64,000 bases of DNA from Nocardioides albidus (GTDB lineage Bacteria > Actinomycetota > Actinomycetes > Propionibacteriales > Nocardioidaceae): positions 464,278 to 528,277 of the forward strand of contig NZ_VDMP01000026.1 in assembly GCF_006335005.1 (NCBI RefSeq), written 5' to 3'. Under the pieces are notes generated by a model. The model had not been told where the DNA came from and ran no database searches. It saw nothing but the letters and a program-made list of their open reading frames with translations. This document shows, in pieces, positions 53,510 to 60,926 of this stretch. A program made the position numbers and the translations under genes. Position 1 is the stretch's first letter. The number at the start of each line of letters is the position of its first letter.

Positions 53510-54742
53510 GTGGAAGACGACCTCACTGCTCGCATCCTCGATCGCGTCGAGCAGTCGATGAACCAGATCGTCGAGGACTCGGTGGAGCGCTTCTTCGCCG
53601 AGATCCCCGCCTATCCGGCGAGCCAGGATCCTGACCTGCGCGCAGACGTGGTCGTGCATACATGGGCTGTGTACGAAGAGGTGCTGGCCTCGATCCGGGA
53701 GCATCGCCCCGCGGGGGTCAGCGACTTCCGAATCACCCCCGAACAGGCGACCAATCGGGTTCGCCAGGGGATCGGCTTGTCCGACTTCCTGCGGGCTTTC
53801 CGGATCGGTCAGGTCACCCTGTGGGAAGCGATCGTCGTGGCGTCCTCGGAAGAGGCGGCGAGCTGGGAGGTCGCGGTTGGAGCCGCGACTCACCTCATGC
53901 AGGTGATCGAGGTGGGCAGCTCGGTTGCCGCGGCGGCCTACCTGAGGGCGCAGCAGCTCGAGCTGGCCGAAGGCGATCGTGTGCGCCGTGACCTCGTCGA
54001 GGACCTGCTCGCCGGGCGCGGGATCCAGGCCGAGCCGAAGCGGGTCCTTGCGCGCGAGTGCGGACTGGAGGGAAGCGCTTCAGTGCTGGTCGTCGTGGCC
54101 GCGCCGTCGAAAGCACTACGGACCGGCCAGAGCCTCCGGGACGTGCTCTCGACAGTGCGCTCGTCGCTCGACGCGGACCAGCGCGGACTGGCGATCGTCC
54201 GGCAGGACCAGATCCTGGCGGTCATCCCGACGACGGGGGACGGTACGGCAGTTCTGCGTGGGCTCGAGCGCGTCTGCCAGAGCGCGAGTCGCATCGGCAT
54301 CGACCTTGTGGTCGGAGCCAGCACCGTCCATCCAGACATCTCGAAGGTGCCCGAGGCCTATCGCGAGGCCGTCATCGCCCGAGAGTCGCTCGGCGGCTCA
54401 CCGGGCGTCAAGGCGCTCTCGATGCTGTCCGTCGTGGAGTACATGGTGCTGCGCGACGACACCACGGTGCGCCGGCTGATTCGGCCCGAACTCCGGCAGT
54501 TCATCGAGGATGACCTGGCCAACGGTGGGGTTCTCGTCCAGACCCTGAAGGCGTACGCCGCGCATGACCTCAACGCCAAGGTCGCCGCCGAGAAGCTGCA
54601 CGTGCACGTCAACACGGCGTACTACCGCCTCGAGCGGATCGCGGAGCGGACCGGCTGCGACCTGCGGAGCTTCGCGGACCTCGAAGAACTGCTGATCGCG
54701 GTCCGGCTGATGTCGGGGACGCGCGGAGTCGCTCCCACCTGA
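53510..54742 (+). CDS. PucR-family transcriptional regulator
   Basis: The 410-residue protein has an N-terminal sensor-like region, a GGDEF-related middle part (CdaR type) and a C-terminal PucR helix-turn-helix (KVAAEKLHVHVNTAYYRLER then IAERTG). PucR-type regulators control purine, aromatic or amino acid catabolism and are often next to a transporter. It starts at GTG 53510 and is divergent from the MHS transporter, with a perfect palindrome between them, so it probably regulates that gene and itself. The ligand is unknown. Confidence 0.87.
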   Translation: MEDDLTARILDRVEQSMNQIVEDSVERFFAEIPAYPASQDPDLRADVVVHTWAVYEEVLASIREHRPAGVSDFRITPEQATNRVRQGIGLSDFLRAFRIGQVTLWEAIVVASSEEAASWEVAVGAATHLMQVIEVGSSVAAAAYLRAQQLELAEGDRVRRDLVEDLLAGRGIQAEPKRVLARECGLEGSASVLVVVAAPSKALRTGQSLRDVLSTVRSSLDADQRGLAIVRQDQILAVIPTTGDGTAVLRGLERVCQSASRIGIDLVVGASTVHPDISKVPEAYREAVIARESLGGSPGVKALSMLSVVEYMVLRDDTTVRRLIRPELRQFIEDDLANGGVLVQTLKAYAAHDLNAKVAAEKLHVHVNTAYYRLERIAERTGCDLRSFADLEELLIAVRLMSGTRGVAPT

Positions 54743-54876
54743 GTTTGTCATCGAGCCACAACGTGGGGCCCCAGCTCTGGAGTGGCAGACGCGGCCCCTC
54801 GTCGTCCGGCCGAGCTCCGCGTGACCCCGACGGCCCTCGCGCTCGTCTGCGGCTGCAGGTCAGGCACACTGCACGA

Positions 54877-57369
54877 GTGTCGGATCCGCTGCGCAACCTG
54901 CTCGCCGCGCCGCCCGGCCTCCCGGTCACCGCGGGCCTGGCCGCTCTCGACGATGCGCTTCGCACCCGCGGGGTCGCGGTGGTCCATGCGCCGCCCGGCA
55001 CCGGCAAGACGACCTTGGTCCCGCCCGCGGTCGCCGAGGTCGTCGCCGGACGGGTCGTCGTCACGCAGCCCAGCCGCATCGCGGCCCGGGCTGCCGCCCG
55101 TCGATTGGCGCATCTGCTGGGCGAGCCGGTGGGAGAGACGGTCGGGTACGCCGTACGCGGAGACCGGCGCACCGGTCGACGTACCCGCGTCGAGATCGTC
55201 ACGACCGGCCTGTTGCTCCGGCGGATCCAGCACGATCCCGAGCTGGCCGGCGTCGGGGCCGTCGTGCTCGACGAGGTGCACGAGCGCCACCTCGACGCCG
55301 ACCTGACGCTGGCGCTGCTCATCGACATCCGGGCCAACCTGCGCGAGGACCTGTCCCTCGTGGCCATGTCGGCCACGATCGAGGCCGAGCGGACGGCCGC
55401 GCTGCTCGGTGCGGGCGCTCCGGTGATCCGGGTGCCGGGCGCCCTGCACCCGGTCCGAGCGGTCTGGTGCCCGCCGCCGGCTGGGGTGCGTCGCACCGAC
55501 GACCGGGGGATCACCCCGGCCTTCCACGACCACGTCGCCGCGACCGTACGACGTGCGCTCGCCGAGCACGAGGGTGACGTCCTGGTCTTCGTGCCCGGTG
55601 TCGCGGAGGTCGAGGCGACCGTACGCCGCCTTGCCGGTGTGGACGCGTCCGTGCACGCCCTGCACGGGCGTCTGTCCGGCGCCGAGCAGGATCGTGCGCT
55701 CAGTGAGGGCCCGCGTCGACGGGTGATCGTCTCGACCGCCGTCGCCGAGTCGTCCCTGACGGTGCCCGGGGTCCGTGTGGTGGTGGATGCCGGGTTCTCA
55801 CGCGAGCCGCGCACCGACCACCGTCGGGGACTGGCTTCTCTGGTCACCGTCGCGGTGAGCCGGGCCGCGGCGGAGCAGCGGGCGGGCCGGGCCGGACGGC
55901 TGGGGCCGGGAGCCGTGCTGCGTTGTTGGTCCGAGGCGGAGCACGCGCACCTGGCCGCTCACCCGGAGCCCGAGATCGCCACCGCCGACCTGACGGCGTT
56001 CGCGCTGGAGGTGGCGTGCTGGGGGAGCCGTGACGTGCACGACCTGGCGCTGCTCGACCAGCCGCCGGCGCACGCGCTCTCGGCAGCCAGGGAGGTGCTG
56101 GTGGATCTCGGCGCGATGACCGAGGACGGGAGAGCCACCCCGCGGGGCCGGTTGATCGCCGGTGTGCCGGCCGATCCCAGGCTGGCGCGTGCCCTCATCG
56201 ACGGGGCCGGTCTCGTCGGAGCCCGGCGGGCCGCAGAGGTGGTCGCGATGTTGAGCGAGGACGTGCGCGCTCCCGGCGGAGACCTGGTTGCAGCGCTGCG
56301 GTCGCTGCGCGCCGACCGGCGGTCAGGCTCGTGGCGCAGCCAGGTCACCCGGCTGGAGAAGGTCGTCGAGAAGGAGGGCGTCGCCGGCGACCGGAGAGGG
56401 GCGTCGGACGCCCGAGCGCTCACCGACGACGTGGCGGTGGGGCTGGTCGTGGCGCTGGCGCATCCGGACCGGATCGCGCGCAAGCGCTCGGGCTCCTCGA
56501 GCTATCTCATGACGTCCGGGACGGGCGCGGCACTCGATCCGCGTTCGCCGGGACCTCTGGCCGGTCTGGAGTGGCTCGCCGTCGGCGACGCGGAGCGGCG
56601 CGCCGGGCAGCGGGAGGCCCGGATCCGAGCGGCGGCGCCGCTCACCGAGGACCTCGCTCTGGAGGCGGCGGGCTCTCTGTGGACCGAGGCGGACGAGGTC
56701 ACCTGGACCGCAGGACGGGTGGTGGCTCGCCGCCGTACGCTGCTGGGCGCGATCGAGCTCACCTCGGTCCCGCTCAGCGATCCACCGGCACAGGCCGTGA
56801 ACGACGCGATCCGAGAGGCGGTGGCGAGCGAGGGCATCGCGCTCCTCCACTGGTCGGAGGCGGCCACGGCGCTGCGCGCCCGCCTCGACTTCCTGCACCG
56901 AGCGCTCGGTGACCCGTGGCCCGACGTGAGCGACGCGGCCCTGACGGACAACCTCGAGTCGTGGATCGGGCCGCAGTTGGCGCGGGTCCGCTCCGCCCAG
57001 GACCTTCGTCGCATCGACGTGACTGCCGCGCTGCGAGGAATGGTGCCGTGGCAGCAGGGGGGCAGGCTCGACGACCTCGCCCCTGAGCGCGTCGAGGTGC
57101 CCAGCGGTTCGACCGTCCGGATCGACTACGCCCAGGAGCAACCGGTGCTCGCGGTGCGACTGCAGGAGGTCTTCGGCTGGACCGCCGTACCGCGTCTTGC
57201 GGACGGCAGGGTCCCGCTCCTGCTGCACCTGCTCTCACCCGCGCGACGGCCAGCAGCCATCACGGCAGACCTGGAGTCCTTCTGGGACAACGGCTACCGG
57301 GGCGTGCGTGCCGATCTGCGCGGCCGCTATCCCAAGCACGCCTGGCCCGAGGATCCACGTCGCCCGTAA
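54877..57369 (+). CDS. hrpB: ATP-dependent RNA helicase HrpB
   Basis: HrpB is a DExH-box helicase of the DEAH/RHA group, acting on RNA. The 830-residue product has Walker A PPGTGKTTLV, DEVH (VLDEVHERHLDADLTLAL), SATIEAE, and QRAGRAGRLGPG in the C-terminal helicase domain. The winged-helix and HrpB_C domains follow, ending ARRPAAITADLESFWDNGYR. GTG 54877 (VSDPLRNLL) gives the family's normal length and start; the open frame reaches back to 54745 but that part is Arg- and Ser-rich junk. It is transcribed independently after PucR. Its cellular role is poorly known in the family. Confidence 0.92.
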   Translation: MSDPLRNLLAAPPGLPVTAGLAALDDALRTRGVAVVHAPPGTGKTTLVPPAVAEVVAGRVVVTQPSRIAARAAARRLAHLLGEPVGETVGYAVRGDRRTGRRTRVEIVTTGLLLRRIQHDPELAGVGAVVLDEVHERHLDADLTLALLIDIRANLREDLSLVAMSATIEAERTAALLGAGAPVIRVPGALHPVRAVWCPPPAGVRRTDDRGITPAFHDHVAATVRRALAEHEGDVLVFVPGVAEVEATVRRLAGVDASVHALHGRLSGAEQDRALSEGPRRRVIVSTAVAESSLTVPGVRVVVDAGFSREPRTDHRRGLASLVTVAVSRAAAEQRAGRAGRLGPGAVLRCWSEAEHAHLAAHPEPEIATADLTAFALEVACWGSRDVHDLALLDQPPAHALSAAREVLVDLGAMTEDGRATPRGRLIAGVPADPRLARALIDGAGLVGARRAAEVVAMLSEDVRAPGGDLVAALRSLRADRRSGSWRSQVTRLEKVVEKEGVAGDRRGASDARALTDDVAVGLVVALAHPDRIARKRSGSSSYLMTSGTGAALDPRSPGPLAGLEWLAVGDAERRAGQREARIRAAAPLTEDLALEAAGSLWTEADEVTWTAGRVVARRRTLLGAIELTSVPLSDPPAQAVNDAIREAVASEGIALLHWSEAATALRARLDFLHRALGDPWPDVSDAALTDNLESWIGPQLARVRSAQDLRRIDVTAALRGMVPWQQGGRLDDLAPERVEVPSGSTVRIDYAQEQPVLAVRLQEVFGWTAVPRLADGRVPLLLHLLSPARRPAAITADLESFWDNGYRGVRADLRGRYPKHAWPEDPRRP

Positions 57370-57446
57370 ATCGGTTGGCCCGGCCGCCGATCAGGCGCAC
57401 ACTGGGTCACCGCGGCAGGTGCCGCGGACGAGTTCGAGGAGTCCCG

Positions 57447-57554
57447 ATGACGCGCAAGGCGCAGCTGATGCGGTCGGCCGGCAGGCCCGCCGCGGACCAG
57501 CCGTGTCGGCACCAGGGTCGACTCGAGTGCGAGCCCCCGGGGTCTCTCGTGTAG
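57447..57554 (+). CDS. Possible 35-residue small protein
   Basis: ATG 57447 follows GAGGAG at good spacing and opens a 35-codon frame beginning MTRKAQLMRSAGRPAADQPC. It ends 18 bases before a strong hairpin, so a small transcription unit is plausible. There are no recognised features and the evidence is weak. The rest of 57370-57572 holds nothing else visible. Confidence 0.3.
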   Translation: MTRKAQLMRSAGRPAADQPCRHQGRLECEPPGSLV

Positions 57555-57572
57555 TGCATCCGTGCATGACAT

Positions 57573-57608
57573 GAGAGCCGCCCGCTGTTGTCGCAGCCGG
57601 CGGCTCTC
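57573..57608 (+). terminator. Strong hairpin upstream of the Y RNA
   Basis: GAGAGCCGCC pairs perfectly with GGCGGCTCTC, 10 bp around a 15-base loop that can pair further. It likely ends transcription from hrpB and the small ORF, and so separates the Y RNA unit. Confidence 0.75.
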
Positions 57609-57645
57609 GTCGTTCCGGGCCCGGGGCGATCACAACTGAAGACGT

Positions 57646-57812
57646 CGCAACGCGGCAGTGCCGGTGCGAAGACGAGGGTTACTTCTCTCCTTGGATCGAT
57701 GGGTTGCGGGTTCGAGTCCCGTCATCCGGTTCGGCCGGGTGTAGCTCAATGGCAGAGCAATCGAATGAAAAACACCTTCGTCGACCTCGGTCCTCGGCGC
57801 TGTCGCGTTGCG
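57646..57812 (+). ncRNA. Y RNA (YrlA-like) with a circularly permuted tRNA-like domain
   Basis: Bacterial Y RNAs bind the Ro60 orthologue Rsr, tether it to other RNA enzymes, and carry a module that mimics tRNA. Here the ends form an 18-bp helix with only two G-U pairs (57646-57663 with 57795-57812). An inner helix follows (57671-57677 with 57785-57792, one bulged G), and CGAAG lies in the internal loop. The core is a permuted tRNA: T-arm GCGGG-TTCGAGT-CCCGT (57706-57722), a 7-bp acceptor stem (57723-57729 with 57735-57741) closed by a five-base loop instead of free ends, two spacer bases, then a D-arm GCTC-AATGGCA-GAGC (57744-57758). The anticodon arm is absent. It lies 57 bases before rsr. 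Exact ends are not known. Confidence 0.85.
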
Positions 57813-57868
57813 CGCCCCCTGGCGATCGACCTCGATCAGCAACCCACCCTCGGAAGGAGGGACACGAC

Positions 57869-59428
57869 ATGAGCAAGTTCAACCTGCGCGGCATCCACCG
57901 CACCGGCACCAGCGCCGTCACGACCGACGAGCGCCCGAGCGGCGTCACCTTCGAGGGCGCCCCCGGCTACGCGCGCGACGCCAAGGGCGAGCTGTTCCTG
58001 CTCGCGATCACCTCCTTCGTCGCCGAGGACGCCTTCTACGAGGCGGCGGCCGAGCGCGACGCGCGGCTGCGCGGGCTCGTGGCCCGGGTCGCCGTCGAGG
58101 ACGGCGACTGGGTGCTGCGGCTCGTGCGTTGGCTGCGCACCGGTGTGCACCTGCGGTCGGTGGCGATCGTGGTCGCCGCCGAGGCGGTGCGGGCGCGGCT
58201 CGCGGCGGGCATCGCCGGCGGCAACCGGGCGATCGTGGACGCCGCGCTGGACCGGGCCGACGAGCCCGGCGAGTTCCTGGCCTACTGGTCCGGGCGCTAC
58301 GGCCGAGCCCTCCCGAAGCCGGTCAAGCGCGGTGTCGCCGACGCCGCGACGCGGCTCTACTCCGAGCGCTCCCTGGTCAAGTACGACGGCCGGGCGCGCG
58401 GGTTCCGGTTCGCGGACGTGCTGGAGCTGACCCACCCCGTGCCGCGGGACGAGCGCCAGAGCGTGCTGTTCCGGCACGCGATCGACCGGCGTCACGGCCG
58501 GCCCGACGGCGTTCCCGACGAGCTCGGGATGCTGCGGTCGCGGCAGGGCCTGCTGGCGGTGCCGGTGGAGCAGCGGCGCGCCGTCCTCGCGCAGGGCGAG
58601 CACGTGCTGCGCCCGGCAGGGATGACCTGGGAGCAGGTCTCCGGCTGGCTGCAGGGCCCGCTCGACGCCGCGGCGTGGGAGGCGCTGATCCCGTCGATGG
58701 GCTCCATGGCGCTGCTGCGCAACCTGCGCAACTTCGACGAGGCCGGTGTCTCGGACGAGGTCGCCGCGGAGGTGGCGGCGCGGCTCGCTGATCCGGAGGA
58801 GGTGGCCCGCTCGCGGCAGCTGCCGCTGCGGTTCCTGTCGGCGTACCGGACGGCTCCCTCGCTGCGCTGGAGCTGGGCGCTCGAGCAGGCGTTGCAGGCC
58901 AGCCTCGGGTCGGTTCCGTCCCTGACGGGGCGGACGCTGGTGCTCGTGGACCGGTCCGGGTCGATGTTCGACCGGCTGTCGCGTCGTTCGGTGCTCACCC
59001 GGGCCGACGCCGCGGCGGTGTTCGGTGCCTCGCTGGCGGTCCGTGCTGCCGGGGCGGACCTCGTCGAGTTCGGCACCGGCAGCCGGGCGATCCGGCTCCG
59101 GCGCGGGGACTCGGTGCTGTCGCTGGCCGGCCGGTTCGGCAACCTCGGTGGCACGAACACCGCGGACGCCGTACGCCGTCACTATCGCGGGCACGACCGG
59201 GTCGTGATCGTCACCGACGAGCAGGCCTGGGCCGGCTGGCGGGGCGAGGAGCCGACGAAGGCGGTTCCCGAGCGGGTGCCGGTGTACACGTTCAACCTCG
59301 CCGGCTACCAGCACGGCCACGGCCCGTCCGGTGTCGGCAACCGGCACACCTTCGGTGGCCTGAGCGACCAGGGCTTCGCCGCGATCCCGCTTCTCGAGGC
59401 GGGCCGCGACCAGCGCTGGCCGTTCTGA
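57869..59428 (+). CDS. rsr: Ro60 orthologue Rsr (TROVE domain and vWA domain)
   Basis: Rsr is a ring-shaped RNA-binding protein that with Y RNA helps degrade or handle damaged and structured RNA. The 519-residue protein begins MSKFNLRGIHRTGTSAVTTD, has the helical TROVE repeats (about 20-370), and a C-terminal von Willebrand A domain with the metal-site DRSGSMFDRLS. ATG 57869 has GGAAGGAGGG upstream. The longer frame from 57704 is an artefact that runs across the tRNA-like part of the Y RNA. It is followed by the RNA-repair genes hen1 and pnkp, suggesting a common RNA-damage response. Confidence 0.93.
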   Translation: MSKFNLRGIHRTGTSAVTTDERPSGVTFEGAPGYARDAKGELFLLAITSFVAEDAFYEAAAERDARLRGLVARVAVEDGDWVLRLVRWLRTGVHLRSVAIVVAAEAVRARLAAGIAGGNRAIVDAALDRADEPGEFLAYWSGRYGRALPKPVKRGVADAATRLYSERSLVKYDGRARGFRFADVLELTHPVPRDERQSVLFRHAIDRRHGRPDGVPDELGMLRSRQGLLAVPVEQRRAVLAQGEHVLRPAGMTWEQVSGWLQGPLDAAAWEALIPSMGSMALLRNLRNFDEAGVSDEVAAEVAARLADPEEVARSRQLPLRFLSAYRTAPSLRWSWALEQALQASLGSVPSLTGRTLVLVDRSGSMFDRLSRRSVLTRADAAAVFGASLAVRAAGADLVEFGTGSRAIRLRRGDSVLSLAGRFGNLGGTNTADAVRRHYRGHDRVVIVTDEQAWAGWRGEEPTKAVPERVPVYTFNLAGYQHGHGPSGVGNRHTFGGLSDQGFAAIPLLEAGRDQRWPF

Positions 59429-59513
59429 TCGGTGCGGCGGCTGTCCTACGCAGCCGCCGCACCGACGTACCCGAAACCCCCACTCGACCTCCGACGTCGG
59501 ACAGGATGACGCT

Positions 59514-60926
59514 GTGCTGCTGACCGTGACGACCACTCATCAGCCGGCGACCGACCTCGGCTACCTCCTGCATAAGCATCCCGACCGGGTGCAGCAGTTC
59601 AAGCAGTCGTTCGGCACCGTCACCGTCCTCTACCCGGAGGCCGGCGACGAGCGCTGCACCGTCGCGCTCCTGCTCGACGTCGACCCGCTCCGGCTCGCCC
59701 GGTCGCGCGGCAGGAACGCCCCGGACTTCAGCCTCGCCCAGTACGTCAACGACCGCTCGTACGCCGCCTCGTCACTGCTCGGCGTGGCGATGGCCGACGT
59801 CTTCAGCACGGCCCGCAGCGGTCGCTGCAACGCGCGCCAGGAGCTCGCCGACTCCGCGATCCCGCTGGAGATCGTCATCCCCGTCCTGCCGTGCCGTGGC
59901 GGATCCGAGATCGCCCACCGGCTCTTCGAGCCCCTCGGGTGGGCGGTCGAGGCCGACCCCGTCCCGCTCGACGACGCGTTCGCCGAATGGGGGGACTCCC
60001 GCTACGTCCGGCTGCGACTCACCGGCACCGTCCGACTCGCCGACGCGCTCAACCAGCTCCACGTCCTGCTGCCCGTCCTGGACGAGTCCAAGCACTACTG
60101 GCAAGGACCCGACGAGGTCGACAAGCTGCTGCGGTCGGGCGGGGCGTGGCTCGCCACCCATCCCGACGCCACTCTGATCACCCGTCGCTACCTCGGACGC
60201 CGCGGCGCTCTGACCCGCACCGCCCTCGCCCGACTCGCCGAGCTCGGCGACGAGGTGGAGGAGGCCATCGAGCCCGCTGAGGACGAAGAGGTCCGCCGAC
60301 CCGCGGCCGAGCGCGTTCCGCTCAACACACAGCGACACGACGCCGTGCACCAGGTGCTCCTCGACCTCGGTGCGCGGTCCGTGATCGACCTGGGCTGCGG
60401 CCCCGGCCAGTTCCTCGACCGCCTCGTCAGGACCCCGGCGTTCGCGCGCATCGCGGGCTCCGACGTCTCCACCCGGTCGCTGCAGTACGCCGCCCGGCGC
60501 CTCCACGTCGACCGGATGAGCGAGCGGCAGGCCGAGCGGGTCCAGCTGTTCCACGGCGCGCTCACCTACGAGGACGAGCGCTACGCGGGATTCGACGCCG
60601 CGGTGCTCATGGAGGTCGTCGAGCACGTCGACCTGCCGCGACTCGAAGCCCTCGAGCGTGTCGTCTTCGGCGCAGCCCAGCCCGGCGCGGTCGTCGTGAC
60701 CACCCCCAACGGCGAGTACAACGTCCTCTACGAGGGGCTCGTCGGCATGCGGCACCCCGACCACCGCTTCGAGTGGACCCGCGACGAGTTCGCGCAGTGG
60801 TCCGACCGCGTCGCCTCGACGTACGGCTATGCCGTGGAGCGCCGCGGCATCGGCGAGCTTGATCCCGCCCTCGGCACCCCGACCCAGATGGCCGTCTTCA
60901 CCCGGAAGGAGGGCACCGATGACTGA
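59514..60926 (+). CDS. hen1: Bacterial Hen1, RNA 3'-terminal ribose 2'-O-methyltransferase
   Basis: Bacterial Hen1 methylates the 2'-OH at the 3' end of RNA broken by ribotoxins before Pnkp rejoins it, making the repaired site resistant. The 470-residue protein has the N-terminal Hen1-specific domain (YLLHKHPDRVQQFKQSFGT) and a C-terminal methyltransferase with DLGCGPGQF. The metal-binding residues are in MEVVEHVDLPRL and RHPDHRFEWT. Start GTG 59514 has AGGA upstream. It overlaps pnkp by eight bases, so the two are coupled. Confidence 0.93.
   Translation: MLLTVTTTHQPATDLGYLLHKHPDRVQQFKQSFGTVTVLYPEAGDERCTVALLLDVDPLRLARSRGRNAPDFSLAQYVNDRSYAASSLLGVAMADVFSTARSGRCNARQELADSAIPLEIVIPVLPCRGGSEIAHRLFEPLGWAVEADPVPLDDAFAEWGDSRYVRLRLTGTVRLADALNQLHVLLPVLDESKHYWQGPDEVDKLLRSGGAWLATHPDATLITRRYLGRRGALTRTALARLAELGDEVEEAIEPAEDEEVRRPAAERVPLNTQRHDAVHQVLLDLGARSVIDLGCGPGQFLDRLVRTPAFARIAGSDVSTRSLQYAARRLHVDRMSERQAERVQLFHGALTYEDERYAGFDAAVLMEVVEHVDLPRLEALERVVFGAAQPGAVVVTTPNGEYNVLYEGLVGMRHPDHRFEWTRDEFAQWSDRVASTYGYAVERRGIGELDPALGTPTQMAVFTRKEGTDD

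Noticed and set aside
57706-57758. A normal or split tRNA gene
   Set aside because: The order T-arm, acceptor, D-arm is permuted, there is no anticodon arm, and the acceptor ends are joined by a loop. The outer 18-bp helix and the position before rsr fit a Y RNA.
57704-57868. N-terminal extension of the rsr frame reading through VRVPSSG and SMAEQSNEK
   Set aside because: It is the translation of the tRNA-like part of the Y RNA. The ATG at 57869 with a strong ribosome-binding site is the true rsr start.
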